Source: Apostichopus japonicus (taxonomy: Eukaryota; Echinodermata; Holothuroidea; Aspidochirotida; Stichopodidae). Taken from it: DNA of 64,000 bases. The translations under genes and the position numbers were made by a program. The notes under the pieces were generated by a model. The model was not told the origin of the DNA. It ran no database searches and saw nothing but the letters and a program-made list of their open reading frames with translations. Each line of letters starts with the position of its first letter. Within the stretch, counting starts at the first letter, position 1. The stretch covers positions 22,038,168 through 22,102,167 of the forward strand of contig NC_092569.1 of NCBI RefSeq assembly GCF_037975245.1, given 5' to 3'. Of the stretch, positions 1 to 27,368 are shown one piece after another.

Positions 1-3000
1 ACAACACACATCTCTGTCGTGTTTTCTTTGATTTGCGAATTATTTCGTTGCTTTATCAATTTGTTTTTGCCTTGCTATATGGATATATATATATATAAAG
101 AATTCACACCTAAGGACTTCTGTGATATTTCAACCAAGGACTGGACTGCAAATGATTTTCCGCCTAAGCTACCAGCATTCCATTAACACAGGCAAGACCA
201 GCTAATGTCTAGTGCATGTCAATCATACACCCACCATCATCTAAAAAGATCGAATAATAATAGTAGACTCGACGATACCACCATTTCTCTTCTGAAAGAT
301 CTTATTATTATTAAGTTACGTAGGCACAGACGATGGACTAAATTAAGGCGACCTACAAAACTGATCGACCAATATGCAACAATTAGATTTACCCGCCAAT
401 TTTCGCAGAACTGGACCAAAGGTTATAGACATCAACGAAACGTAAGCAATGTTGTTCTTTCTTTACCACCGGTATTTCTATTAGAGTCTATATCAATCCA
501 CCTCAATGTTCTCCTTCAGAAAAAAGGTGCCAAACTGCAGTAGGAGAACATTTTGTTTGGTATGCTATCACCCTGTGAATTTTGCATACTGAAAACTCTG
601 AAAATACATCTTCAGGGACCTAAAATGATAATTGCATAGACTTTTGTTATGGTTTATATTGTAAAGACTACAACAAGTATCACTTTGGAATTAAAAAAAC
701 AATTGATATGTCAATTAAGGTGGCTTCTTATTATAGTCTATATCAATCCGCCCGGATGTTCTCCTTTACGAAAGGTGCCATCTCTTTCCATGTTAAAGAG
801 CATGAATTAAAGTGCATGTGGTGAAAGAAATGGGTCAATTGATGTTAGGCCCCTTTAGGCTCACAGGAACAGTGTACGAAAACTTAATACTGAGTGAATA
901 GGTTTGTTTATAAGTGGCGAAAACTTCCGGCTCGTATAGCAAAAAAATCTGCATGATCATGATACCACAAATTGATAGTACCATGAAAGGCCAACTTGTC
1001 AGCTATCCGGTGATGTGTAGCTTTTAGCTAGTGAGAACTTCTGTCTAGACTAAGAGACCACATTACTTTGGTAATTTAGTGTGTAAGTCAATGGGGCTTG
1101 TAATTGGCATATGCTACCTTCTAGATCATCGGGTGCTGATGTTCAAGTTAGCATTACTCAATGCACTTTCCGTTAAGCTAATGGCTCTAGATATACATGA
1201 TATCGTTTGCGATCACAGAAACCTGGCTAGAGACAGACACCGATCAAGCCTCCATTACTGAAATTAGACCACCGGGTTACAAATTTCACCATCGGTCTAT
1301 GCCTATGTCGCAATGATTTTGTCAGGAATGCCATGAGACTGGCCAAACGAAAACACTAGAATGGTCTCATTGTTAACAACTCACCAAACCAGCCATTACT
1401 GTTCAAGAAAGTCAGTGAGCCTTTGGGGTGTAAATATAATGTACAAACTCTTCCCAAAAAATCAATATGCACTGTTACAATAAGATACATTTGTTAACTT
1501 CCTGTCCGAGCTAGAACAAGCTTTGTCCATCCCAAACAACGAACCTCCACTCTTCAACCAGCAGAACCATTGTCCAAATTCCAGCTTATCCGTAATTCCA
1601 GCTTATCCGTATTGAAACCTGTTACAATACATGAACTCATTGACATTATTCCTAATCCCCATGTATTTAGGTACTTGCAACATAATTTATATATATTGTT
1701 AACTTTTCTTTGTCCAGTGGTAAGTTCCCTTCTGTTTTAAAACAAGCTGTTGTATCACTATACCTGAAAACGGCTAATGTCGACCCAGATTGCTTGAAGA
1801 ATTACAGAAACATCTCTCAAATCAGCCATTCATTGCAAAAGTCAATGAGAAGGTTGTTAACTGCCGACGGTCGAGATATAAACGTATCATAGTACTAAAA
1901 CTGCGTAATTCGAGAACTGAATGAAATCCTGTCTGTCATTGATGATAATTCTTGTTCTTTTGGCTATAGCAGTGCAGTAAATTGTGCCTCAGCAGACATG
2001 ATTCACATACAACAGAGCTTAGTTAATGCCTCTACCAGTGATCTAATATATGAATATCCGAGAACGATATCGTAAGAATGCGTAGAAAGGGGATCCCATA
2101 AACGCCATACACTTATATATAGTGAATCGGTCAAGACATTTTAAATTTCCGATTATTTCGAGGTTATTTTGTGTTAGTATTCTCCGTTCTGTATTTTCTA
2201 CATTTCCGTACGTAGTCACGTATATTGCTGAGTAGCCAGCCATACTATTATCAATTGCTAGTTGGTCAAATATGCTTACTGTATAGTGCATGATACAGGA
2301 AGCGTAATGTTATTATGAATTAGCAAACTGCAGAGAGAACAAGTGCCAGTGCCAGAGTAATAACGCGAAGGGAATTTTTTTCACTGAATTTTGAAATATA
2401 CAGTTATGAAAAGCCATTATTTCAATTAGAATTACCAAGATATTGTATTTATTCTAGTGCACGATAATCTATTGATGTCAGGTAGGATACGTGACAGTTA
2501 TGATAGATTTGATCAGTCGTAACTAAATATTATTTTAAATGTGTACATGAAAGACTTACATGTTCATGTTTGTACAAGTCAAGCAGAAAATAACTCTCAA
2601 AATACTGCACGAAATAAACCAACAAGCTTTCGTTCTCTATTCCAGAGGCGCATGAAACATTCAGCTGAACAGCATTGCCAATCGTGCTCTGTGACATTCG
2701 CAAATTTTAAGTTTGTCCATTACATATCATATAAAGCAAAAAAAGTTTAGTTGGACACATGTGGATTTAGTTTAGTGTTAATGAGAAGATTCTTAGTTTG
2801 TTGGGCTGAACTATAACGAATATATAAATTAGCTGTAGTTTAGCGATATGTTAACTTTTTGAAGCTGCTTTAAATATTAAGTAAGATTGATATATTTGCT
2901 CGAACAAAACTGAAAATTTAAACGAAAGATTTTTTTATATATATTGATTTAATTGCACTCAATTTCATTACGATACACGACGATAGATAGATTAACGAGC

Positions 3001-3600
3001 TGAAACTCCTATATTAAGCCTTCATGACGTCATTGATAAATGTAACCACTTTTATATATGTAAGAGGCTTAAAATACTATGGTTACTCGAAAATAATGAT
3101 GACGCATGTCTTAGCTTGCTGCTATTGTAAAAAAAAAGAAGATGAATGCCAATGTCAGTACTGAACCGCTAAACAAGTGTTACTGAATACACTGAGAGTT
3201 TCCAGCATCTTTAATTTCAGTACATGCCTGTGTAATAATTCCATGATCATATGTTTGTTAATTTGCATCTTTTTGTAGAGCTACGAATATTATCTTGACA
3301 TCCCTTCCCCTTCGAAATTGTACGATTATTTGGGATGAGAACAAGTGAGTACTATTTCATTTTGAATAAGAAAGCCAAGAGAAGTGAACGAAGATACAGT
3401 GAATATAGTTTTGTGTCAGTAGTCTCATCAGAATTGTCACATCGTTCACAACAAATATTAACATAATGTAATGCACTTTTCTTTTAAACTTACTTGATAT
3501 ATTTACAAAGAAAATTAGTAAAAATATGAAAACATTACACACAGTGAAATAAACATAACAATAGTCACTAGTTTTAACTCCTTTAGCACAAGCACATTGT
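1..3600. repeat. Flanking module, copy 1 of 3
   Basis: This stretch is repeated in the same orientation at 20640-22598 plus 28629-28960 and at 43757-47708. Landmarks shared by all three copies are the segment around 2020-2110 (matching 20885 and 45715), the segment around 2530-2740 (matching 21345 and 46165) and the segment near 3540 (matching 28890 and 47688). The first 130 bases match 43795-43870 and 44488-44520 only. The module carries a dead LINE (separate entry) and no intact gene. It flanks each SRCR gene and is the likely substrate of the tandem duplication. Confidence 0.8.
1105..1889 (+). pseudogene. Decayed non-LTR retrotransposon (LINE), copy 1
   Basis: Two separated fragments of a LINE ORF2 can be read. 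Around 1205-1290 the translation ITETW then PPGYKFHH matches the end of an apurinic-type endonuclease domain. Around 1710-1885 the reading SGKFPSVLKQAVV then DPDCLKNYR matches the start of a CR1/jockey-type reverse transcriptase. Stops and deletions separate them and the catalytic core is gone. The same relic, differently mutated, is at 44780-45590, so it predates the segmental duplication. The middle flanking module lacks it, probably by deletion. Confidence 0.7.
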
Positions 3601-6600
3601 TGAGCTTAGTTGTTTGTTTCTGGTATTATCCTGGTAGTAATCCTGACAACTTCCTGGCATGATCCATGGAAGCTATGCATATTCTTGGAAGTGTATACGG
3701 AATGTTAAACTTGACTTACGTAACTTCCAGGACCATTAGAACCAAAGCAGAACAAGAAGCTAATTTCAGAAGTCTGACAATTCATTGACGATTTTCTTTT
3801 ACGAAGCTGAAAGAGTAATTCTTCTGCAATACCATGTCGGTGTAACAGTGTAAAACCCCCCTGCCCCTCCCGAGCATTTTAACCCCAGTGTAATTCTTAA
3901 AAAGTCATGCTGTGTCCAAGGACAGTTTCTGGTATGGAATTAGTATTAGGTTGTTTGAAACTGAAAAAAGAGTATATAGTCCTCCCGTTCCGTAGACGCA
4001 TTTTCTATCCATATCTTGAATGACTGTATGATTTGTCAAACCTTGTCATGTAAACTAACCTCTTTATCAAGACGGAGAAGTTTGACAAAAGAGCAACAGA
4101 ACCACTGTCACGACGTTAAGGAACCTTGAAAGCTGCTATTGGAGAGATACAACATTCAGATGCAATGAAATCACGCAGGCAACTTTTCGATTCTACGTTT
4201 GATATACACTTTGGGTTCCGTAGAATACGAATGAACTAAATATGTACAAAATATTAACTCAATAGGATTCGCCACTCCCCGCGCCCCCGCCCGCTCCCCG
4301 TGGGGTTTACATGATTTCAAAGGTGGTTGGGAAGGACAAATTCACAATTTCTACTATTGATTTAGGTAAGGGCATGAACTGTTATGGGAGGGCAAGAAGT
4401 TAACTAGGAATGTTATTAGGGAATGGTTGCTCTGATTGGGTCATTAAAGCCAGTTCTTAACAAGAGGAAGGACAGGTGTTGGGGCCTCTCAGAGATTCTG
4501 CATTTCTGAGCCATATGTAATCTATAAATGAACCATACATGCATTGCTTGTAAATAATTTGAGTGAGGTTGGAAAATAGTTGGGTGAGGTAAACCTGTAG
4601 TATTTGTACAACTCTTCCGCTGCTAAATCAATTTCCAGAGTGTACCATATTCTGTCGACCGACAATCGCAAATAGGGCCTGTTAATCGCCACCATGATTT
4701 TAAACATCTCTCTGTGACACATTTGATATATAACAAGTACCCCTTTGGAAAGATTTACCTATTTCATTCCAGTTTTGTACTGAAAGACCCTTTCTTGAAG
4801 CTATATAAAATTTAATTTAAAAGTGTCCCGTTGTTACCAACTTAAAGAAAAATGTGATACCAGTGTCCATATGTAGAAATAACATTCAAATAGTGGAATG
4901 TATGGTTAGGAATGCACTGCGTATTCATTTTGTCGGGAAATGTTGAAGTCACTTTGTGCGTTGATCTCTTTAAGAAAGACTGTTGAAGGTAATTTAGGGT
5001 TTAGACTTTAGAGAAGACTTGGTGATAGTTGAGATCCCCTCCAGCCCCTCCTTCCAGGTTTAATACTCATAGGAGGATCATTCACTTTAAAAATGGATTC
5101 ACTTAAAGTACCGAAGGCGCGGTTCTATAGACTAGTGGTGTGCACAATTGGATGGGGAGGATGACTCGATGCAATCGGGGATTCCTTTTACAATCAGCGG
5201 AGCAAACATAAACCACTTCTTTAGGTGTACCACTCACCCATCTCTCTCAGCTTCACACACAATTTAAAGAGTAGTTACAAACAAAACATTCCTTTAAGGC
5301 CTAATCATGAACCTAATTTATGAACCTAATTTAAAGTCTAAAAGTGACTCAGAATGCACCATTTGCCATCTAAATATTTGTTTCAAGTTGATACCCTACT
5401 TAAGTCAGTATGGGGAAGTTTACACACCAACTCTCCGCCTCACGTTGAAATTAAGTTTAGGCTTATTGTATAAACCACCCTAACTTCTTTGTAGGGTATT
5501 GAGGATAATGCACTAAAAACAATAAGCTACCCTTAATTTCTCCGATTTCGCTATCACTATTTTAACACTCTGTTTATCTTTTCTGATGTTAGTTTGCTAA
5601 TTTTTGACAAATAAGTATTTTGTGTTGACCTTTCTGGTAATGATGGCAAAATAAACTGTAAATACTTTTAAGAAAATAATTACAAATGTTAATTTGAATG
5701 TTGTAAGTATCACAATTTCTAAACATCATCACTTATGTGTGTGTGAAAGAACAACGAAAAGCTGAAGGCCAATCTACAGAGCTTAATATCTCTTCGCAAA
5801 TACCCCAATGTAGTATCATGTTAATGTGTTGAAAAATATTTTATTTGTCGACATTTTGAGGAAAACATCGAAAGTTTGTCAAATTATGCAGTAAATGAAA
5901 CACAAATGGTCATGTTCTTGCTAGGAACATTTGTATTACGAGAAGGATCTCTTTGAGAAATACAACACACCGATGTACAACTTTTATCACGTTATTAATG
6001 ACGTTATGTATTGTGAAAACAAATTTCTATTAATTTAAAACCTAATGTCAGATTAACCAAATATTTCCTTTACCACTCTGTGCTTTATCTTTAATTTTTC
6101 CCGCTTTTTTATTCCTGTTTCTTTTACTTTTGAAAATCGTTTTGTTGCAGTAGTTAAATTGAACTATTGATATTACTGTATAAAAGCATGGTTAAAAGTT
6201 GACATAATATATAACAAATGATTAAATCGATACCTGTAAAATTAAAACAATGATGTATCTTATGTCATACGTCTGTTAATATGCGTAAAAGTGACTTCTT
6301 ATTTAACTTTCATCACATCTAGAAGTATAAATACATAAATCCAATTAAAGGAACGATTCGACAAACTATTTTTCTTTCTTGAACCCTAAAATTTACTTAC
6401 TGCTGTCATGATAGCAGTACTAAGCCAATATGTAATCATTGTCTGCAAATAAAGCATTGAATTCAATTGAACCTTCTCGCGTTGGAATTAAGAAAAATGT
6501 TATGTGAATGCTTGTTTTCGGTAATGTTTCAAACTTAAAGGCATGAAAATGAAGAAAAGACCCATTTTATACATGCTATTTCTAATCTTCTTCTACAGTT

Positions 6601-6706
6601 AGAAGGAAATTCACTGCTCTATTGAGAATTACGGCATAAATAATGTCAATGTAAGTGTAAATTAAAATACAATCGATGGAGCAACGCGAGTCGCTATTGT
6701 ATTTAT
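3601..6706. other. 3' flank of gene 1, no gene seen
   Basis: I see no credible coding exon here. Much of 3900-6700 aligns by eye with 31300-34236, the 3' flank of gene 2; for example the stretch near 3960-4075 matches 31370-31490, and 5560-6120 matches 32390-33660 apart from a LINE insertion in the latter. It is therefore part of the duplicated unit. Confidence 0.6.
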
Positions 6707-20521
<13,815 letters not shown>

Positions 20522-20639
20522 GTTTCCTCTCTTGAGAACAGGTCATATATTGAACACAAAGTGTGTAATACAATCTTCAGTAGGATCACTAGCTTTATTT
20601 CCTTAACGGAAATAGCGACAAACATTTGAAACGGGATAC

Positions 20640-22598
20640 TGACAGTTAAGGATACAGTCTTGTTATGCATCGTTGCCATTTAAGAGGAAACTTACATCTT
20701 CATATTTTGATTTCTTAACTGATGCCCTTCCGTCCAACCTTAGATTTCATGAAAACTTGTTTCACCTTTTTCTTGGAAAGAACTCAACGTTTGCTATTAG
20801 ATCATATTTGGTATTAGATGGGCAAAGCAGCCATGTAATGTTAAATGATATTTTTATTATTATCATGGCAGACATGTTTCTCATATAACAGAGCTTAGTA
20901 AATGCCTCTACCAGTGATCTAATATATGAAGATCCGAGAACGCTATCGTGAAGATGCGTAGGAAGGGGATTCCATAAACGCCATACACTTATAGTGAAAT
21001 GGTCAAGACTTTCTACACTTCCGTACGTAGTCACGTATATTGCTGAGTAGCCAACCATGCTATTATCAATTGCTTGTTGGTCAAATAGGCTTACTGTATA
21101 GTGCACGGTACAGGAAGCGTAATGTTATTATGAGTTAGCAAACTGCAGAGAGAACAAGTCCTAGTGCCAGAGAAATATCACGAAGTGAATTTATTCACTG
21201 AATTTTGAAATATACAGCTATGAAAAGCCATTATTTCAATTAGAATTACCAAGATAATGCATTTATTCTAGTGCACGATAATCTATTAATGTCAGATAGG
21301 ATACGTGACAGTTATGAGAGATTTGATCAATCGTAACTAAATATTATTTTGAATGTGTACATGAAAGACTTACATGTTCATGTTTGTACAAGTCAAGCAG
21401 AAAATAACTCTCACAATATTGCACGAATTAAACCAACAAGCTTTCGTTCTCTATTGCAGAGGCGCATGAAGCTTTCAGCTGAACGGCATTGCCAATCGTG
21501 CTCTGTGACATTCGCAAATCTTAAGCTGTGTCCATTACATATCATATAAAGCAGAAAAAACGATAACTTTGGATGGACTCATGTGGATTTAGTTAATTCT
21601 AAATGAGAATTTTCTTAATGTTTCTGGGCTGAACTATAACAAATATATTAAATTAGCCGTAGTTGAGCGATATGTTAACTTTCTGAGGCTGCCTTAAATT
21701 TAAAGATTGATGTATTTGCTCGAACAAAACTGAAAATGTAAACGACAGATTTTTTTGTAAATTTATTTAAATGCACTCTTTTTGGTTACGACACACGACG
21801 ATATATAGGTTAACGAGCAGTAACTCCGTTATTTAACTTTCATGACGTCATTGATAAATGTCATAACTTTGATATATGTAAAAGGCTAAAATGCTATGGT
21901 TACTCGAAAATGATGGTGCCGTATGTCTGAGCTTGCAGATATTGTAAAAAAAAAAGTTGAAAGCCAAGGTCAGTACTGAACCGCTTCACAAATGTTACTG
22001 AATACCACTCAGAGTTTCCAGCATCTTTAATTTCAGTACATGCCTGTGTACTAATTCCATGATCATATGTTTGTTAATTTGTATTATTTTGGAGAGCTTA
22101 AATTGTTATCTCGGCATCCTTTCACCTTCGAAATTGTACGATTCTTTGAGATGAGAACAAGTGAGTACTATTTCATTTTGAATAAGAAAGCTAAGAGAAG
22201 TGAACAACGATAAAGTGAATATAATTTTATTTTATTCAATGAATTCACGGACAGCAGTCTCATAAGACTGTTTTCATAGTTCAAAACCAGCCAAACCGAA
22301 TTGTACAGTTGCTTATAATAGCGTTTTCGACTTGAATATATTGCGCATTTATATACATCTGTGTTATATCATGATAACACGTGTAATGCTAGAGACACAT
22401 TTTATTGCGGCCTGCGTTAAAAAAAAAACTAATCACGTAAGCAAGATGCATGTGATGATAACGACTGTCCATTGGAGTCTACACAGGCCTAGTTTCAGTG
22501 ATTACCTTCGTACACAGTACAGCGTTTACTGATAGAAACGAGCTGGAAAACAAAATCCCACGCGCGAGTAGTCTTCGTTTACCAGTCGTCCAACCATT
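20640..22598. repeat. Flanking module, copy 2 (left part)
   Basis: Matches 2010-3380 and 45700-47425 over most of its length; the start (20640-20730) matches 43380-43470. It lacks the decayed LINE of the other two copies. The module is interrupted at a TA dinucleotide (22598-22599) by the 6-kb element and resumes at 28629. Confidence 0.8.
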
Positions 22599-22599
22599 A

Positions 22600-22770
22600 C
22601 ACTGCAAAAACAAATTGGTTAATTTCATAACCAATTCCATTGTTTGGAATGTAATTGGTCAAGCCAACCATTATATTGTTTACTTGTAACCAACGTACAC
22701 CAATTTAGTAGGTAGTCCTGAACATTAGCAATAGGTTAACTACACCAACAATAATTGGTTCTAAGTACGT
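22600..22770. repeat. Left terminal and subterminal repeat region of the 6-kb element
   Basis: Terminal inverted repeat followed by several AATTGGTT/AACCAATT motifs, for example at 22613, 22632, 22652 and 22757. Confidence 0.8.
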
Positions 22771-22829
22771 CATTATATGAGTCATATCCGTGACTTTGTT
22801 CTCTGCATGCTTTGGCTCGCCACGCGCGT

Positions 22830-23297
22830 ATGGAAAGCCATTTTAACATTTAATCGGGAATTTTAGATATCTGAAATTGTTTCTTATTTCAGATATCTGA
22901 AATTGAATTCGAGATATCTAAAACAGATTTCGAGATATCTGAAATTCTAATTCAGATATCTGAAATTGAATTCGAGATATCTGAAATTGAATTCGAGATA
23001 TCTAAAATAGATTTCGAGATATCTGAAATTCTAATTCAGATATCTGAAATTGAAATCGAGATATCTGAAATTGAATTCGAGATATCCGAAATTGAATTCG
23101 AGATATCTGAAATTCTATTTCAGATATCTTACATTTAATTCGAGATATCTGAAATTGAATTCGAGATATCTGAAATAAAATTCAAGATATCTACAATTCT
23201 AATTCGAGATATCTGAAATTGAATTCGAGATATCTGCAATTGAATTCGAGATATCTGAAATGCATATGCATAAATTCCCGATTAAATGTTAAAATGG
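22830..23297. mobile_element. Nested inverted-repeat element 1 with GATATC satellite
   Basis: Ends are inverted copies: GGAAAGCCATTTTAACATTT on the left and AAATGTTAAAATGGC on the right. The interior is almost entirely a roughly 20-bp repeat of GAGATATCTGAAATTGAATT type, centred on the palindrome GATATC, with some units inverted. Confidence 0.7.
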
Positions 23298-23814
23298 CAC
23301 GTATGGAAAGCCATTTTAACATTTAATCGGTAATTTTCATATATCTCTAATTGAATTCGAGATATCTGAAATTGAATTCGAGATATCTAAAATTCTATTT
23401 CAGATATCTGAAATTGAATTCGAGATATCTGAAATTGAATTCGAGATATCTGAAAATGAATTCGAGATATCTGAAATTTTATTTCAGATATCTGAATTGA
23501 ATTCAAGATATCTGAAATTGAATTCGAGATATCCAAAATTCTATTTCAGATATCTGAAATTGAATTCGAGATATCTGAAATTGAATTCGAGATATCTGAA
23601 ATTGAATTCGAGATATCTCGAATTCAATCTCATATATCTGAAATTCCCTGGTATTTCGAGATATCTGAAATTGATTTTAAGATATCTGCAAATATTTGTA
23701 GATATCTTAAATAAATTGGAGATATCTGTAATTTAATTTGAGATATCTGAAATTATTTCGAGATATCTGAAATTCGTTATTAAATGTTAAAACGGCTTTC
23801 CATACGCGCGGGAA
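23298..23814. mobile_element. Nested inverted-repeat element 2 with GATATC satellite
   Basis: A second, adjacent element of the same build. The left end is CGTATGGAAAGCCATTTTAA and the right end AAATGTTAAAACGGC followed by TTTCCATACGCGCG, the inverse of the left end of element 1. The open frame across 23497-23736 is a product of the satellite and not a gene. Confidence 0.7.
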
Positions 23815-23976
23815 ACCGCTCTCCGTTTAATTGTGTGCGTCCACCACTAGCACTGCACTGCAATTTATTGTGTTAACCACCCAGTTACGTACGTACACAA
23901 CACTGATGAGTGCACTCCAGGCACAACGGCAAGGTGTACCAGGTAAACTAAGCTAATTCCGCTCATTTTAATCGAC

Positions 23977-24043
23977 ATGGACCATTACGTGAAGAACATT
24001 CTAACAGAATGGAACCTAGAAATGCTTCACGAAGTCTTTGAAG
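23977..24043 (+). CDS. SAMD3-like exon 1
   Basis: ATG start, 22 codons plus one base, GAAG|GTAAGA donor. Reads ILTEWNLEMLHEVFEG, SAM-like. Confidence 0.5.
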
Positions 24044-27000
24044 GTAAGAAGATTATGTAAATTGTGCAGTAATAATCAATGTATTGGCATTACTGTAGGC
24101 TAAGGTTATACGGCCTAGCCTACCAATACAACTTTAGTGACATGACAAGCGACGTTCGCCTAGTGTTACCACTAAATGTTAAGCCTAACATTATGATATA
24201 ATAGCGCTGTAGGCCTAGGCCTCCTACAGTGCTGCGTACACTACTGTACCTGCAGGCTGAGGTCTGTCCTAAGCTAGCACTGGACTAGTGTTATACTTGC
24301 TTAGTGCTAGACCTAGGTCCCAGGCTACTTTTTTTTTAATTTTGTTTCTCTGGAACTTGGAGGGTAGCTATCCAGTCAAAATGTCCCCAGACCAAAACAT
24401 CCCTGCATTTTTAGCAACCAAAATGTCCCCGCTTTTTACCAAAATGTACATGGTATTGTAATGGCCTATTGCCAGTATTGGGTACAAAAATGTCCCAGCA
24501 GCTAGGAAATGTGAGAGGAATTTGAAAACTGAGTGTAAGGACGGAATTAGGAATGCTGAATTTTTTTCATTAACACGTTTTTATAATGTTAGGCCTGGGC
24601 TACTTGCTCAAGAAGAGGGATCGAATAATGAAGAAAAGTATACTTAGGGCCGTCAACCACTTCAATCCTTCGCATATGGGCTGTATGGTAGTACATTGCA
24701 CCACGTACTAGCCTATATACTAGCCTAGTCACTCATTGTAGCCTATACTAGATGCACGTAACCCAAGCACTCATTGTGTTGCAAGTACTGCAGTAGGCTA
24801 GCACTCTTCAATTTTCCAGAAAACTACTGTGCCTTATCAGTCACACCATCAACTGTGTTTTATTTTAGTTATTTTGCATTAACAAGACTCAGAGATTAAG
24901 TAGCATGCTAAATCATGTTTCAAGAGTGGAGTATATCACACAATTTTAGAAAGGAATAGATGAGACAGTTCTTAAAGGGCTGTTTGCTCGGTGAGGGTGG
25001 GTTTAGTGGCATGTCACATGTCCCCCTAAAAATTATCGCTGCCCCCAAGTACCCCCATTCTGTTTACTTTTCATATTTAAGATTGAAGAAGATTTCCAGA
25101 AATTGCATGAAGGGTCCCAAAGAGGTTTTTCAAGACAAGTAGTCAGCCGTGTTGCTCTAGACGTGAAGGATCCTGCCATAAAACGGACTTTAGCACTTAT
25201 GGATAAGGAACCAGAATTACCCCAAGGTAGAGTGTGTCTTCGGTATTCAGTGTAGAAGTTGTGTTGGAGAATTCCCCTGGCTCATTATTGTAATGTTCTC
25301 TGAGTTGCTATGTTAATAAGAACTGTGTTGGTTGCTAAATATAATACTGGTCAGATGACAAACACCAAGAAAAGTTCACACATAAAATCACTTGCAATAT
25401 GTTTAAGAGGAATGCATTCTAAGTGATTTGGTGAAAATTTGAGTAAATGTACTGTAGGTGCGTGGATTGAAAGTTCCTATTCTTTAAAAATTTTCAGCTT
25501 TGTCCCATGTAGTGAACTGTAGCAAATAGGTGTGACATCATCTTCAATATCCTCAATGACACTATCATATATTCCAAAAAGAACCCATAGCTCTTAATTT
25601 TAATTATGTATAATACTTTATAACATCCTCTTCAGTGTACAGTTCTAGGTCATAATTCAGGGTAAAAAACTAAGGCTGTACAAAACAAAGAACTTCTGGT
25701 AGTATTAAGGAGGTGATTTCATAAAGCTTCAAGGTCCTGTCTAACATCAGCTGTCATTTGTAGGCTACATGTGTTTTCATCCCATATCTTGTACTGAGTC
25801 AAACACACCCAAAATTTTCTAAACAGCTTAACTAAGGGCACTCCCATCTGGCGACACTGCAGAACCCCCAGAGGTTATTCCCCAAATTTATACAGGGGAA
25901 ACATATCAGTAGTAATTCAAAACTGCTGTTTGTACTGGCAGCTTTCAGAGTATCATGCTTTGGAGAGGCTAAATGGTTACACATCTCCCCCAACCCCCAC
26001 ATTTTCAAAGCACTTGTAGGCACAATCCTCCATTCAGATTACCCCCCCCCCCAAAAAAAAAAAAATACTTCTCTTGTTCAGATATTATCACAGCTTCACA
26101 TATTTTCCAATTTCTAGTTCAAGTTTCTGTTCCTTTCTTATAGATACCTATGGGGCTGCTTCCTTGTATTTGATGCCAAGTCTGTTTACACCTGGCAGTG
26201 TTGCCATCAAGAAGGGAAGCCAGAAGAGATGGAAGCCAACCATATCGGAGAGCATGAGGGCTTTCATTGCAGTGCTACCAGTTAGTATTTTGCTTAGAGT
26301 ATTATTGCATGTTGTGGACGGTAGCAGTCATGAGTGCAGAGTTTACTGCTTCAGCATTTTAAAGAAACTGTTATTTCATGGTATATATACACGAAGAAAC
26401 TTTGTTTCAAAACATTTTGTAAATAATTGGTTGTAAGTTAAAAAAATTGTTTGGAACTTTGTGCTAGAAATGAAAGTTGTAAAAAGACTGATAGAATGGT
26501 TTGGTTAAAGTGATAATTAAGCAGCCTAAATGTGTTTTAACTACCTGGTCAAAACACAGCATCACAAATGCTAAGGAATAGGACATGCAGGGAGGCTGGT
26601 GTAGTTGTAACCCATTTAACTATACCTTACTTTCTTATTTCTTTTAAATGCCTTTCAGTTCCAGTACCATTTTGATTATGATGGTTTGTTTCTTACATAT
26701 CTTGTTCCCAATTGTGAACAGCTCATTTCAGTAACACATTTACTCATTTACATTGCAGGTTGGAGCGGACTTGGAGAAATTCAAGGAAGAAAGACACACA
26801 GAATGCCGAAACCATTCTGTTACCTGGCAGCCGCAGGTCGTAGTAATTGGCACTTCTGTTCTGGATGTTCAGCAAGTCTTCGTATTTTTGAACAACATTG
26901 TATATTCCGTGCCCTCGGTTGTTAAAGGCATAGATGTCTGCTTTAAAACTTTTCAGGTCTTCAATATTGAATATCCATTGGAGTGTAAGTCTCCGTGGAC

Positions 27001-27100
27001 CTTTCTGCAGAGAGGCATTTATAATATTGAAACACAGTATGATTCTGTAACACCACGGGTAAGAGAACTGCTGTCGATCCTGAGACCGGACTCTGACTAA
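23977..27100 (+). CDS. SAMD3-like gene carried by the 6-kb element
   Basis: Spliced gene model. Exon 1 (MDHYVKNILTEWNLEML, then HEVFEG) resembles the first helix of a SAM domain. Exons 2-4 give IEEDFQKLHEG, then DTYGAASLYLMPSLF, and a C-terminal domain with GTSVLDVQQVFVFLNN, VVKGIDVCFKTFQVFNIEYP and WTFLQRGIYNIET. The last motif is typical of the multicopy SAM domain-containing protein 3-like family of fish and invertebrates; this match is from memory of the family. Phases match for exons 2-3-4 (1, then 0), but exon 1 (exit phase 1) does not join exon 2 (entry phase 0), so at least one more exon, probably the rest of the SAM domain, is missing from the model. A likely poly(A) signal AATAAA is at 27363. 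A role in mobility or host regulation is unknown. Confidence 0.6.
25082..25226 (+). CDS. SAMD3-like exon 2 (provisional)
   Basis: Pyrimidine-rich acceptor ending TTTAAG, 48 open codons (FSRQVVSRVALDVKDPAIKR, then KEPELPQ), donor AAG|GTAGAG in phase 1 that fits exon 3. The 5' boundary is uncertain. Confidence 0.5.
26144..26280 (+). CDS. SAMD3-like exon 3
   Basis: Acceptor TTATAG, reads DTYGAASLYLMPSLF and RWKPTISESMRAFIAVLP, donor CCA|GTTAGT in phase 0. Confidence 0.65.
26759..27100 (+). CDS. SAMD3-like exon 4 (terminal)
   Basis: Acceptor TTGCAG, 113 codons plus TAA. Contains the conserved C-terminal module: VVVIGTSVLDVQQVFVFL, GIDVCFKTF, YPLECKSPWTFLQRG. Ends LLSILRPDSD. Confidence 0.75.
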   Translation, partial: VGADLEKFKEERHTECRNHSVTWQPQVVVIGTSVLDVQQVFVFLNNIVYSVPSVVKGIDVCFKTFQVFNIEYPLECKSPWTFLQRGIYNIETQYDSVTPRVRELLSILRPDSD

Positions 27101-27362
27101 ACTTTGGTGGACATGTGCAAGGCTTCTGCTTGGCCATTAAATGGGCTTACTGAGTTGATATTGATTATTTTTTGACAAGTCTGAAAAGAGATCATTGCAT
27201 GACAATATTTGTAATTAGCCTCCTTATTCATGTATCACTTCCTGTAGTTACTGAAAATGTTGGAAATTGGTGTTTTTGTGGACGGGTTGCATAAGATTAA
27301 TACTTGCAATACCAGGGAGGGGGTTACATGTCCCTTTTTGTAAATTTTGTAAATTTTTATGG

Positions 27363-27368
27363 AATAAA
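27363..27368 (+). terminator. Probable polyadenylation signal of the SAMD3-like gene
   Basis: AATAAA 263 bp after the stop codon, the first one downstream that I noticed. Confidence 0.4.

Noticed and set aside
205-543. A 112-residue open frame at the left edge
   Set aside because: Low-complexity, no domain, inside the decayed LINE/flanking module; the matching region near 44.6 kb does not keep it open.
26074-26436. A 120-residue open frame as a single-exon gene
   Set aside because: Only 26144-26280 has family similarity and it is bounded by good splice sites; the rest is intron read-through.
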